Shown here one piece after another: positions 36,901 to 47,775 of a stretch of 64,000 bases of DNA (position 1 is the first letter of the stretch; each line of letters starts with the position of its first letter). The stretch lies in contig OX359265.1 of NCBI GenBank assembly GCA_947179155.2, forward strand, positions 2,899,501 to 2,963,500, read 5' to 3'. Source of the DNA: Hedera helix. Taxonomy: Eukaryota > Streptophyta > Magnoliopsida > Apiales > Araliaceae. Under the pieces are notes generated by a model. The model ran no database searches, had not been told where the DNA came from, and saw nothing but the letters and a program-made list of their open reading frames with translations. The position numbers and the translations under genes are program-made.

Positions 36901-38947
36901 AATTAATTAATTATTATTTAATCAACATTAAATAATAATTAAAGATGGTTAATTGCTTACTATTTAATATATTAAATAGTAATCAAAGGATGTTAGAGTT
37001 AATAGTATAATTATTTATTATTTAATTAATATTAAATAATGAGTGCGGATAAATAATTAATTAATTATTATTTAATTCATATTAAAATAAATAAATAAAT
37101 GGTAATTGAGTGGAATAAATTATTTCTTAATCGGAAGAAGATTATTAAGTAATTAAAATATATTGATAATATTAATGATTAACTATTAAATGAAAATAGT
37201 TAAGAATTAAATCATTATTCAATAATTAATAATGATATGTAATTAATTTAAAATATTATTAAAGAATTAATAATATTGTTTAGCATTTATTTAACTATTA
37301 AATAATAATAGTTAAGAGCTAAACCATTATTAAATAAATAATAATGATAAATAAAGATTTACAATATTATTAAAGAATTAATAATATTGTTTAACAAGTA
37401 ATTAACTATTGAATAAAAATAGTTAAGGGTTGAATCATTATTAAATAATTACTAATGATACGCGAGGATTTCAAATATTATTAAGTGAGTAATAATATTG
37501 ATGAACAATTAAATTATTATTAAAATAATTAATAATAATAATAAGTCAATTAAAATATTATTAAAGGGTAATAATACTAGCATGCAATTAAATTATTACT
37601 AAAAGATTAATAATAATGATTAAGGTAAACTATTATTAAAAAGGAATTAATAATAGTAATGATTATTTAATATGTTATTTAACAATTAAATAACATTATA
37701 AGTTATTACTAATTGATAGTAAGATTTAAAATATTTTTCGAGATTGATAATATTATGATAAGTTGTCGAGTTAAATTATGTGATTAAGTTAAACAAAGGG
37801 TATGGTCCATTAGTGACTAATTAGTTGTTCGACCTAAATAGAAATAAGGCCCAGGCATTAATGCAGTGACATTAATAAATGTCAGAACTGTATAGCTTCG
37901 AACAAAAGATTTATGGTGTTGAATATGAAACACTGAGTCAAGTCAAAGAGAGACTAAAATATGAAATTAATCCTATTAAATAAAGGGAACGATAAGAAGA
38001 AATAAATATCTTTAAAATAAGATTTAGTATTGAGTCAAACTTTGACTGATATTGTGCACCATTAATCTCACATACCGTGTAGGTGGTGCAAGGAACGTGA
38101 AAGATTAGCGTAAGCTGGTTATGCAAGTCCAGGCAAGTTTTTCAGAACGTGTTGCATTATGTGCATGATTTAGAATATTGTAAAATTATTATGTGTGCAT
38201 ATGTTATTATGTGCAATAATGTGTTAATGTGCCTTTGTGATACAAGTTGAAATAAATTGTTGATATGCAGTAGCTGATTAAGTTGATTGTTCTATATTGA
38301 ACTGTATGAAATTGTAAATGACATGCATGAATAACATGAATCATAGAGTAAATGCAAACCATGATATGCATGAGATACGTAGTCACTGCAAAGCATGAGA
38401 TGCATAAAGCATGATGAAATATGTTTATGTGTAATGTGAAACTGTTAGACTTGCTGAGCCGTCGTGCTCACTCTTGCTTAAAATAAAATATTACAGAAAA
38501 GCTTGAGGAAGCTGATTACTCTGGTAGGGGCGAAGATGAAGATTGACTAACGAGTCATCCAGATCGAAACGTAGGTGCTTTTATAGTAAAACCCTGCGAT
38601 AGAATAAATTATATCCGTGGGTATTACTTGTGAAGATTTTTATGTCTTAAATGTGCTATAGATTAGCAAACTGAAATGTTAAGAGAACATATATAGATTA
38701 TTTTAAATCATTTTTCAGATGTTGTCCTTTATGTATAAGGGTGACAGGGTGGTATGCTAAATCATTATTCATATGATTTCAAAGTTGTAATAGAATGTTT
38801 AAAGATTGCGATTCTGAGACAGGATTATGTTAAAATTTTAAATAACTCTGTTGTTAACAACTATAATATTGTTGTAAGTTATGATTGAGATAAAGAAGGT
38901 TGTACAATAACGCACGAGGTTGCCTGTAGCTAGTACGGGGCGTTACA
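33984..38947 (+). repeat. 3' LTR of the LARD element (4964 bp)
   Basis: It repeats the 5' LTR at a constant offset of 7105 bp. The two differences I saw are G at 27715 against T at 34820, and G at 28369 against A at 35474. The comparison was by eye and may have missed others. Confidence 0.95.
36745..37765. repeat. Array of AT-rich palindromes in the 3' LTR
   Basis: Same array as at 29640-30660, at the constant LTR offset. Confidence 0.8.
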
Positions 38948-40784
38948 GGTGTTGCCTGATTTGTGAAATAAGAGGCTTTAATCGGCATTTTGTAAGGTGA
39001 AAAGGGTGTTTCCTTGGTTTTTATTGTTTGTATTGTTAGTATAATTTCATGTTTTGGATTATTTGATGTATTATGTTGTCATGAGGATGATGATCCGTGG
39101 GTTAGGGGTCGTTAGCGAGGGTTCCATTGGAACGTAACTTCCTCCTAATGCCCCGATGACATCCGTACGGTGATATATCATTCGTTGAGTTCATAGATAG
39201 TTGTAGTATTGGCATTGAGATTTGTGATTCATATAGTACCGTAATGAGTTTAGTATTGTTAGATTTTGCCGTAGTATTAGTTATGTAGCGATTGGGGTAA
39301 ATGTTAGCCTAGGGAGGAGATCCTCGTGGTCAAATCCCGACGATGGATATTTGTTGGCGTATGTAATCATTAGATAGGATTCACGGTTGTATATATGTAA
39401 TATCGGGCCTTAAAGCGATACCAAGTCGTGGTCGGGTTAAGGCCCCGTAATAATAAAGATATGTGATTGTGGGTGTTTGGGGTTGTCTAGATGGCTCACA
39501 TGCCCATGGATAGCCCCGGCACGTTTTGAATGCTTATTTTGATTTACGACACAAAAAACAATTTTCCAAAATAAGGCAAACGATAAAGATTTTCTAAAAA
39601 GAATCAAAGTAGGATATTAGATACACAAGGTTTAAAAAGTAAAGAGTTTTGTCGAAACTTTGATCCTTGTTTGACGAAAAGGCTATATTTGGTTTTGAAA
39701 TGTCATAAAAGATGTTTTCAAAAAAATAAATAAACGTTTTCATTAAACTTTGTGCATAGGGTTAAAGAGTTCTAGAAGTTACCTTCAATTTATTTATATT
39801 TACTGTTAGAAGACAATGTATAGTCTCGATTCCTATTTGACAAAAGTTTAAAAACTATTGTTTTCTAAAAATGACATCTAATAAAAAAACCTTCATCGTT
39901 TTCGGAATTAAAATCAATCTTTATTATAAAAAACGAAGCCTTGTCATTTGGGTCAAAAGACGTCTAAACACTTTCCCGACAAAACACATTTGCCATATAA
40001 AATCAAAGCAACTTTCATGCAAAATTCACCACAAACATCACCTAGGCACGCACGCACACACAAGCAACTCCCACATTTTTAGGATTTAAAAAGATAGGAA
40101 AACATCAAGATTGCGGTAATCGTATTTCACGGAAGTCGGGGGGTGCCTAACACCTTCCCCTCGCTTAAGCAAGCCCCCGAACTCTATGAATCTCGGTTCG
40201 TGGACCAATTGAATCGGAGTCACATATGAGCCAGCAATTACAAAAAAACAAAATTCGGATGAGTTGGTACATCCATTTCAAATATACCAACTGGCGACTC
40301 TGGTCAACCGACTCATTATAAAATCGACCTTTCGAAACCCCGTCGACACTAAGCCGACCCTTTTCAAAGAAATCACATCTCAATCTAAAGGCTAAAATTG
40401 GAAAGGGCTTTTAAATATTAAAAAAAAAACGAAACGACCAAAATCCTGGCGTCGACATCCAATAATAATGTCCAAGATTCATAGGGAAGAAGTTTAATGA
40501 CAAGGTTTACGGTACAAGGAATATTTAACAATCCACAATGTTCACAGTTCAAGTAAATGTTCATAGGTCAAAAATTTAAGGTCCAATAGTTCACTGTTCA
40601 AATATAACGATGAAAATTTAATAGAAATATTCATGTCAAAAGATATTAGATGAAGCACAAACTATTAATCATTTTAAGAATTTTACCGAACAATACTTAC
40701 CATAGTAAGTTTAAGATGATGAAAGAAAATGATATCCCTTACCTTAACACGTGACTGGATACTATTTTTTATGGAGTTGATCAA

Positions 40785-40787
<3 letters not shown>

Positions 40788-40857
<70 letters not shown>
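40788..40857. repeat. (AT)n microsatellite at the right edge of nest 1
   Basis: A run of about 70 bp of AT dinucleotides sits exactly between the truncated old LTR fragment and repeat copy B, so it marks a breakpoint. Confidence 0.95.
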
Positions 40858-40860
<3 letters not shown>

Positions 40861-40863
40861 CTA

Positions 40864-41079
40864 TGGTAACTCATTGTTTTACAAAATTCTATTACTAAAT
40901 TACTATAAAAATATATAAAAAAATATTGTGACTAAATAATAATTAGTACCTAAAAAAGCTTAAGATATATATCAAATAAATTAATGCATGATTAAATTTT
41001 AGTTTTCGAAGATAGACAAGTATATAAATATATATATATATTAAGAATTTAGAAAAATATTATAAGTAAATATTAAAAT
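40864..41079 (+). repeat. Direct repeat copy B
   Basis: Nearly the same as copy A at 25580-25838, from ATGGTAACTCATTG to AGTAAATATTAAAAT. It differs mainly in a much shorter AT run and a few small indels. Confidence 0.85.
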
Positions 41080-41403
41080 TTTATTTTACAACAGTTTTGT
41101 TCTTTATAAGAGTTATTTAGTTATTTTGTCATAGAAACAATTTTAAATTAAAAACCATGTTTAAATTTTTACTCAACTTTGAACAATAAATAATTATACA
41201 CTTAAAATATTAGAAAAATTATTATGAGTAAATAATAATTAATATTAATAAATATATTATATCTTTTACAAAATATATTAACGATTAAACTTCGGTTACT
41301 AATTCTATTTTATGTAGAAATTTTTTAGTTAATTAATATTATAAAATCAATTCTAACTTATATATTAGTGATTAAATTTAGTTAACTTTTAAAATTAAAA
41401 ATC

Positions 41404-41575
41404 ATAATGGTTACTCATTGTTTTACAATAATTATATTCCTAATTAACTACATATTAAAAATACTTAAAAAAAAATATTATGACCGAATAGTATATATTG
41501 TCAAAAACTTTAATATATATATATATCAAAATAAATTAATGCATAATTAAACTTTAGTTTCTAATTTTATCATAA
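41404..41575 (+). repeat. Older diverged copy C of the same repeat
   Basis: ATGGTTACTCATTGTTTTAC at the start and AATAAATTAATGCATAATTAAAC near the end match copies A and B with many substitutions. The repeat therefore existed in this neighbourhood before the recent duplication. Confidence 0.7.
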
Positions 41576-41708
41576 TAGTGACAGTTTCTAAAACAATTTT
41601 ATTTCTTCTAAAATTCTTTTAGTTCATTAATCATATAATAGAGTCCGACTTAAACGTCAATTTAGACTTTTAAGTCTATACTTAATTTTGAACTCTAAAA
41701 AATTATAT

Positions 41709-41826
41709 ATAAAATTAAAAAAACTATATACAAATTAGAAGGATTGAATATAAAATTAAAAAAACTATATACAAATTAGAAGGATTGAATATAAAATTAG
41801 AAAAACTATATATATAAAATTATAGC
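41709..41826 (+). repeat. Tandem repeat, 41-bp period
   Basis: ACTATATACAAATTAGAAGG and TATAAAATTA recur at 41-bp steps: two full units and a partial third. Confidence 0.9.
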
Positions 41827-42418
41827 GAAACCGCAAATAAAGAATTTAGAGAAAAAATATCATATTTTTTCCCCAACTAAAAGAACCTTTAAAGTACAAA
41901 GATTATTCTTACGCACCACGTGACCGTGCCAGACCCAGCTTTATGGAGTACTTGCAGGTAGTAGTAGTAGTACCTTCTATTTCTCTGTTTTCGCTAAGCA
42001 CACTAATCAATATTCACTAGTCAATACCCTTGTTGCCTCGATGCAGGCGTATGATTTTAGTGCTCCAATTTTGGTACGTACTGATGAGCAAGCTTCTACC
42101 ATCACGACTCGGGGGTTATCATTTGTATGTGTATCATTAGTTTTAGTGGTCCACAGCCAAGTCTCTCTTCTGCTCATTTTTCTCTAGAATACTTGAACGG
42201 TTCATTTTGTTTTTTTTGGTCCGAATTTTCATCTTTACGTATCAAAGCGTACTATAGGGGTACTATCAAACATCTTAACTCAATTCGACTCAAATTAATT
42301 TAACGAGTTATGCTAAAAAAATTGTTCATTTACATAAGTGAGTTGAGTTTTATGTTGAGCTCGACCCAACTCTACACACAAATTCAAATAATTTAATCAT
42401 AATTATAATAGTATTTAT
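41827..42418. other. Spacer left of the Tat element
   Basis: No exon is supported. Positions 41900-42200 are less AT-rich and include a short AGT trinucleotide run near 41960. Confidence 0.45.
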
Positions 42419-42901
42419 TGGGTTACATATTTGTTAATGCAAATAGGTTGTTAGTATTGACTCTTATCCCTACAACTTATTAAATTTAGTACCTTCACAA
42501 GAAAACTCCTAAATTCAATACATTTGGGTTTATTGTTTTATCACTTCGAACATTAGTTAATTACTATATCCAATACTAGTTGATATGACAGTTATTTTAT
42601 CCAGTACAAATTGGCATGACAATTACTTTTTTCAAGAGAGTTTTTACTATATGATTTTCATTAGGAATCATGATCTTGTTGAGTAAGGCGGATACTATAA
42701 ATACAAATTGAACCAATAGAGGTACACACACAATATTCTAGTCGACTAAATACTTGTCACCTCTATTATTAACACATCTTGAAACTTGTACTTATTCTCA
42801 CAGTGGAGGTATCCCTCGGCGGCCTAAGTTGTCAAATACTTTCTATACAGGTTTACATTCAAGTCGATAGTTGAATGTGCGAACAAATTTGTGCGTTAAT
42901 A
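42419..42901 (+). repeat. 5' LTR of the Tat element
   Basis: It pairs with 58126-58572. Shared words include CTTATCCCTACA, ATCACTTCGAA, CTAGTTGATATGA, ATTAGGAATCATGAT and TTGTCACCTCTATTATTAA. It starts TGGGTTACATATTTG and ends GTTAATA, and the inner border is fixed by the primer site that follows. A probable TATA box (ACTATAAATAC) lies near 42690. Confidence 0.85.
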
Positions 42902-42902
42902 T

Positions 42903-42918
42903 TGGTGCTAGAAGGAGG
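42903..42918 (+). other. Probable primer binding site of the Tat element
   Basis: TGGTGCTAGAAGGAGG directly follows the 5' LTR and resembles the TGGCGC-type primer sites common in plant gypsy elements, with one probable C-to-T change. Confidence 0.6.
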
Positions 42919-42971
42919 ACCTTCTAATATTTAGTAGAGATCTTTTTCAACCATACTTGATAAAAATTACC

Positions 42972-44598
42972 ATGGCAGCATCACTACCGTCACAGAGCTA
43001 CAACAACTCCTACAGAGGAACATGTTCGTAGTCACATCGCCCAGCAAATGTTGACAAACAGCGTCGTCTCCAAGAGGTGCAGGACAAGAAGAAAGCTCTA
43101 TAGCTGCAGCGTAAGAAGCTTGACAGATAGTATGCAGATATGATGAGAGCTGAAGACAACCTATTAAGCAAACAGGAAACACCTTCTCGATCAGCTCACT
43201 ATAGCTCTCGTCATGACCATAACATTACCAACTATTGGTCATCAAACTCTAGAGATCGAAGGAAAAGGTCAAGATCCCTTTCATAGAGTAAAAGTGCTGC
43301 ATTAACTCACAGATAATCCAAAACAGTTGTTCCAGATAAATATCTCCCCATAGGTCCTATGAAAGACAAGCCGGACCTAAAAGGAAACAGTTTTACACAT
43401 CTCCCTTTACTAAAGATATTGATAAAGTTATGATTGATAGATCTCTCAAAGTCCCGAACTTGTAGACGTATGATGGAACAAGTGATTCTTATGACCATAC
43501 TTATTCTTATGAACGTTTAATGCGCTTTTATGGTCATAATGCAGCAGGAAGGTGCCACCTCTTTATTTCTACCCTAAAGAAACCCGCTAGAGAAGGGATG
43601 GTCGCACTTCTTCCTTACTCCATTGACTCCTAGGAAGAGCTGAAAGAGCAATTCCACACACGTTTCGACAGTAACAAAAAACTTACAAAGACGATGACTT
43701 CGCTGCTTCAAGTAAAACAATGATCAAATGAATTTCCTTGGAAATACCTCAAAAGATTCAAAGAAGAAGTAGCCAAGATCTCCACTATAGATCTAGCCAA
43801 GGCAATAAAATTCCTTATGATAGGAATGAATATTGATAAATCTAGTCGTCAGGTGGAGGAAATCATCTCCAAAACCCCTCAAACCTTTACCAAAACCTAT
43901 GAAATAATTGAAAAATTCATAGAGATACAAGATGCCATTGCCAAACTTTGTGGTCCTTCGAGATTCAATGACAATTATCATTAGAGAAGAGACACCAGAG
44001 GCGATGGACCCGACAAAAGAGATGAAGGGTGATTGACGACAAAAAGTTGATGGCTCCAGGAACAAGAGAGGCAACAACAAGTACAGAAACTCCTAAGACA
44101 AGGACTATACCCCCTGAACACCACCAGAGCCAAGATCATAGGTGAAATAAAGAATAAACCTTTTTACAAGAAACTTTCTACGATCAAGGTCTTCACTAGA
44201 CAAAAGAATAATGACAAATATTGCTCTCATCATGAGATAGAAGGTCATAATACTAAAGACTACTACCAACTGAAGGACTTCCTCGAAAGCCAGGTGCAAA
44301 AAAAAAAAAACTTAGATTGTTATGTGGCAGAGAGAAATAAGCAATAACCCTTTGATTGGAGTGCACCACCACCTTCCACTTGAGCACCACGAACAGTAGT
44401 GAATATCATATCTGGTGGATCAACAATAACCATGTTTAATAGGAAGAAGAAGGCATTCACCAGAGCTGTTCACCAAGTGGTCGGACAGTAAAGGGACGTT
44501 AAGACAGATCTCATTATTTTTACAGATGAGGATTATCACCCAAGTATGGTTACACCTCATAATGATGTCCTTGTTATAACTGCTCAGGTGGGCACTAT
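42972..44598 (+). pseudogene. gag pseudogene of the Tat element
   Basis: A plausible start at 42972 gives MAASLPSQSYNN. The capsid domain (Retrotrans_gag type) follows with LKVPNL(stop)TYDGTSDSYDHTYSYERLM near 43445-43515, LKKPAREGMVALLPYS near 43575, and a stop where the conserved SW should stand, then EELKEQFHTRFDSNKK. DKSSRQVEEIISKTPQTF follows near 43835. A zinc-binding relic CSHHEIEGHNTKDYYQLKDFL lies near 44223-44285. Several in-frame stops disable it. It runs into the solo LTR inserted at 44599, and the gag-protease junction resumes at 47776. Confidence 0.9.
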
Positions 44599-45785
44599 TG
44601 TGACGCCCCCAAATCTGGGCCCACACAGCCCAAACTTGAGTCGTCAAAAGACTACAACAAAATTATTACAACAAAGCACAACGTACTACAATACAGTGTA
44701 TAATAATACACAACTAAGTCTTCACTATTATTGCCACACTATTTTACAAAACGTGAAGACTATGATAACTATTCCTCGGACCCTCACTCCATTCCCCGGC
44801 TAGACCCTGTTATGTTTTCATTTCCTGTTGAAAAACAATGGAACAAAAGAAAGGGTGAGCTCAAATAGCCAGTAAGAAATATCATGACTAAGATAATGAC
44901 GAATAAATTATCATTAGCCTTCAACAGTTGAGTTCTTGATAGAATACAATAGACTACAAGGTTTATATCAAAAACTGCAGTTAAATTCTTGAACAATGTT
45001 CAGATCAATAATAGCAGCGAAATGAGCAATCTATTAGAAGAATAATGCAGATTATAATGTCCACTCGCTTCTCTTTTTCGTAAAAACATCATCAACTTTT
45101 ATCATCTGAAATACCATTAGTCATGATAATAAAAATTCACAGTTCCTGATCATAATCATGCAAATCAACAGTTCATCTTTGCACTACGGGCCAAAGATAT
45201 TTAATTTAGCACCAGCGGTCATGATTATACCAGATTCAGCCTTTGGTGATAATCATACCAAACAACAGTTCATCTATGCACTACTGGCCAAAGAGAACTT
45301 TCACCACGTGCCATAAAAGACACCGAACAGATGTATCGCCTTTAACCTATTATATCGCCTTTAACCTATCATCTGTTCAACAAATATATCACATCTGTGC
45401 CCCCGGCCACAGATATTCACAACAGCTTGATTTTTGGATGATTAGAATGATATAAATGATGAACAGAAGAAATAGGATAACAATAAGTATCAGAAGTTTA
45501 CTTTGTACAGATTCAAATAATGTCCAAATTGTCAACATGATGTGGAGTGAAATTTAAAAATGATATTCAAGATCCACAGTTCAGAATAACGGTTACAATT
45601 CAATAGAAAGGTTCACGTAAATAGGAAGGTTCAGTTGAAATAATGAAGTTCAACTATTATGGAACATATAATATTTTCAGGAATTATAGAAGCAATAGTT
45701 CCATAATAAATTTCGATTTAGGAGTATGAAAGAAAATAATATCCCTTACCGTAGCAAGTTTGATTAACAAAAGGTGAATGAAATT

Positions 45786-46068
45786 AATACAAAGGGTTAT
45801 TCACCAACAGGCGGCAATCCGCTCCGTAAGGTTATTCCCACAATTTAATAGAATTTGAGTACAAAGAGTTATTCACCAAACAGGCGGCAATCCGCTCCGT
45901 AAGGTTATTCTCAGAGATTAATAATGAATGAATACGAAAGGTTATTCACCAACAGGCGGCAATCCGCTCCGTAAGGTTATTCTCAGAGATTAATAATGAA
46001 TGAATACGAAAGGTTATTCACCAACAGGCGGCAATCCGCTCCGTAAGGTTATTCCCACAATTTAATAC
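45786..46068 (+). repeat. Four tandem 72-bp units in solo LTR 1
   Basis: Each unit carries GGTTATTCACCAACAGGCGG (or a close variant), CAATCCGCTCCGTAAGG, then TTATTCCCACAATTTAATA or TTATTCTCAGAGATTAATAA. The two linker types alternate as first, second, second, first. Confidence 0.93.
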
Positions 46069-46886
46069 ATGGAAATAAAAGGCACGTCTTATGAGTAAGG
46101 AAGAAACAATATTATTATCGAGAATCAAATAATGATAATCCCTTACCATAGTACGTTTGAATAATGGAAGATGAAAAAGATGGTATCCCTTACGAGTAGT
46201 AATTTTAAGAGTATGAAAGAAAATGACATCCCTTACCTTGATATTGTGAAACAAGTTTATAGCCGAACAAATCCTTCCTTGTTTGTAGCAGTAAAGAATC
46301 TAACTTTTGAGTCTTCTAGAGTTTTTTAAAATCTCTTTATGTTTTTAAAATAATGTTACTCTCGGAAAGATAGACGACATAGACTCAAGAATCACTCAAT
46401 TCGGAGTTAATATGAATGAGTTATGAATTTTCAAAACTAAGACTGAAAATAGTGACGAAAATTAGAATAGGTTACGGTTTTTAGTATTTAAAGACATGAA
46501 GATGATTTCAGATGACTTTTCTTCCTTCTTCAAAGTTGTAGAGGACGAAAAACTGAAGAGACAGACTTTTAATTCATTAAATTCTGACAAATAATGAATT
46601 TACTACGATTTTTCGAAAGAGTTGTTGTACATAAGAAAATTCTACTCGGGAATTCAAAGAAGAATGCAAAAGATTTCAAAACTAGGAATGACTTAAGAAC
46701 ACTTAGAGAGAACTTACACAAAAAGTATTTAGAGAGAGAAAGAAAGAACAAGTAAGGAAGTTTATGAAAAATCCTTAAGTTAAGGCTTCTATTTATAGCA
46801 AAAAATCTTATCATTCCTTTAATCTAAACCATTCATTTAAAGATCATCTTTTAATCTACACCATCCATTTCAAATATTATATTATC

Positions 46887-47059
46887 TTTAATCTACACCA
46901 TTCATTTCATATCACCTAATAATCACCTAACTTTATATTATAAACAAATCAATTTAATTATTCAACAGTAATTCACACTTTAATCTACACCATTCATTTC
47001 ATATCACCTAATAATCACCTAACTTTATATTATAAACAAATCAATTCAATTATTATGAC
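46887..47059 (+). repeat. Two tandem 92-bp units in solo LTR 1
   Basis: TTTAATCTACACCATTCATT, then CACCTAATAATCACCTAAC, then ATTATAAACAAATCAATT occur twice in a row. Confidence 0.85.
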
Positions 47060-47712
47060 TAATTGTTATAAATACAGTATAGTTAGCTCTTAGATATCAA
47101 GTCAATAAATTAATGAAATACAACTGTTTAAAAAAATATCATAATAGAGATAACAATAATGTAAAAGAAAGCATACGTTACTGTGTAATGACAATTATTG
47201 ATTCAATAATGTGAATTACTGTGCATATGTTACTGTGACAATTATTAAATCAATAATACAAAATACTGTGTAACAACAATTATTGAATTGATAATATAAA
47301 ATATTATGCAGTGACAATTATCGATGAAATGATGCGTAACAGTTACGGTGTCAATTATCAGACCAATAATATGAGATACTATGCAATACCGTGTGTTACT
47401 ATAGAATACCGTGTGCTACAGAAAATACCAAAAACTACCGTATGCTACTATTCTTTTATCACCGGTATTTTAACAGTTCCGTTGACTATTTTTATTTAAA
47501 AATGTTATTTCTGTCGTTTTCTATATCCGACAAATATTCCGTTGTGGGGTCCACCAATAATTTGTTATTTCGGCGCCGTCGTACGACACGAATATTCCCC
47601 GACCAAACGAATATTCCCCGACAAAGCAAATATTGTCCGACAAAATAAAATTTGCAGATAACATCCTTAACTTTTAACTTGATCGATTTAACCACTTACT
47701 GTTTCAAAAAAA

Positions 47713-47730
47713 ATATATATATATATATAT
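47713..47730. repeat. (AT)n microsatellite
   Basis: A short AT run near the right end of solo LTR 1. Confidence 0.9.
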
Positions 47731-47775
47731 GAAGAAAAATTAAATTTTGTATTTCATAAAATTCGGGGTCTTACA

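Larger units (their letters stand above)
26879..38947 (+). mobile_element. Young LARD-type LTR retrotransposon with 4964-bp LTRs
   Basis: This is a complete element of 12,069 bp with a perfect 5-bp target duplication GGTGT (26874-26878 and 38948-38952). The LTRs at 26879-31842 and 33984-38947 are the same length and start TGTAATATCCCAG and end GGGGCGTTACA. The internal region is only 2141 bp. It has a primer site for tRNA-iMet and a polypurine tract but no gag or pol: every frame is closed. Structure and lack of genes match the LARD class of nonautonomous elements. The end of the internal region (TTTCGAGGACGAAATTCTTA, then a purine run) is the usual 3' end of Tekay/Del chromovirus elements, which suggests an autonomous partner of that lineage. 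I saw two differences between the LTRs, so the insertion is very recent. Confidence 0.93.
26174..40457 (+). mobile_element. Solo-LTR-like element (2.2 kb without its insert), target duplication TCCAA
   Basis: The element begins TGTAGACATCC and ends CTGGCGTCGACA, giving TG...CA ends with short inverted TGTNGAC/GTCGACA termini. TCCAA flanks it at 26169-26173 and 40458-40462, and host sequence resumes correctly across the junction. It is GC-rich at 26400-26720 and has a likely TATA box (CTATAAAG) near 26717. A 12-kb element is inserted at 26879. Inside, near 40287, TGGCGACTCTGG resembles the tRNA-Arg primer site used by Ogre-type elements, so part of an internal region may be included. No coding sequence is seen. 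Confidence 0.6.
25839..40787 (+). mobile_element. Old LTR fragment split by two later insertions
   Basis: Positions 25839-26173 match about 45095-45555 of the solo LTR at 44599-47775. Shared words include TTATCATCTGAAA, CAGATATTCACAACA and CGTCCAAATTGTCA. Positions 40458-40787 match the following part, with GAAAGAAAATGATATCCCTTACC as the clearest shared phrase. The two pieces are one LTR fragment that lost both ends and was later split by the elements listed inside it. It carries no genes. Confidence 0.75.
44599..47775 (+). mobile_element. Solo LTR 1 (3177 bp), target duplication ACTAT
   Basis: It starts TGTGACGCCCCCAAATC and ends GGGGTCTTACA. A perfect 5-bp duplication, ACTAT, flanks it at 44594-44598 and 47776-47780, and the Tat reading resumes beyond it. 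No internal region or second LTR is present, so it arose by recombination between LTRs. The TGTGACGCCCC start is common in gypsy LTRs. A fragment of the same family occurs at 25839-26173 and 40458-40787. No real gene lies inside; its short open stretches come from repeats. Confidence 0.92.

Noticed and set aside
40683..40874. A YIYIYIYI-repeat protein on the minus strand
   Set aside because: It is the translation of an AT microsatellite.
44546..44803. An 85-codon frame crossing the left edge of solo LTR 1
   Set aside because: It begins in decayed Tat gag and runs into the inserted LTR, so it is a chance fusion.
45786..46068. Regular repeats that could be mistaken for a CRISPR array
   Set aside because: Units are contiguous 72-bp tandem repeats within a plant LTR, without unique spacers or cas genes.
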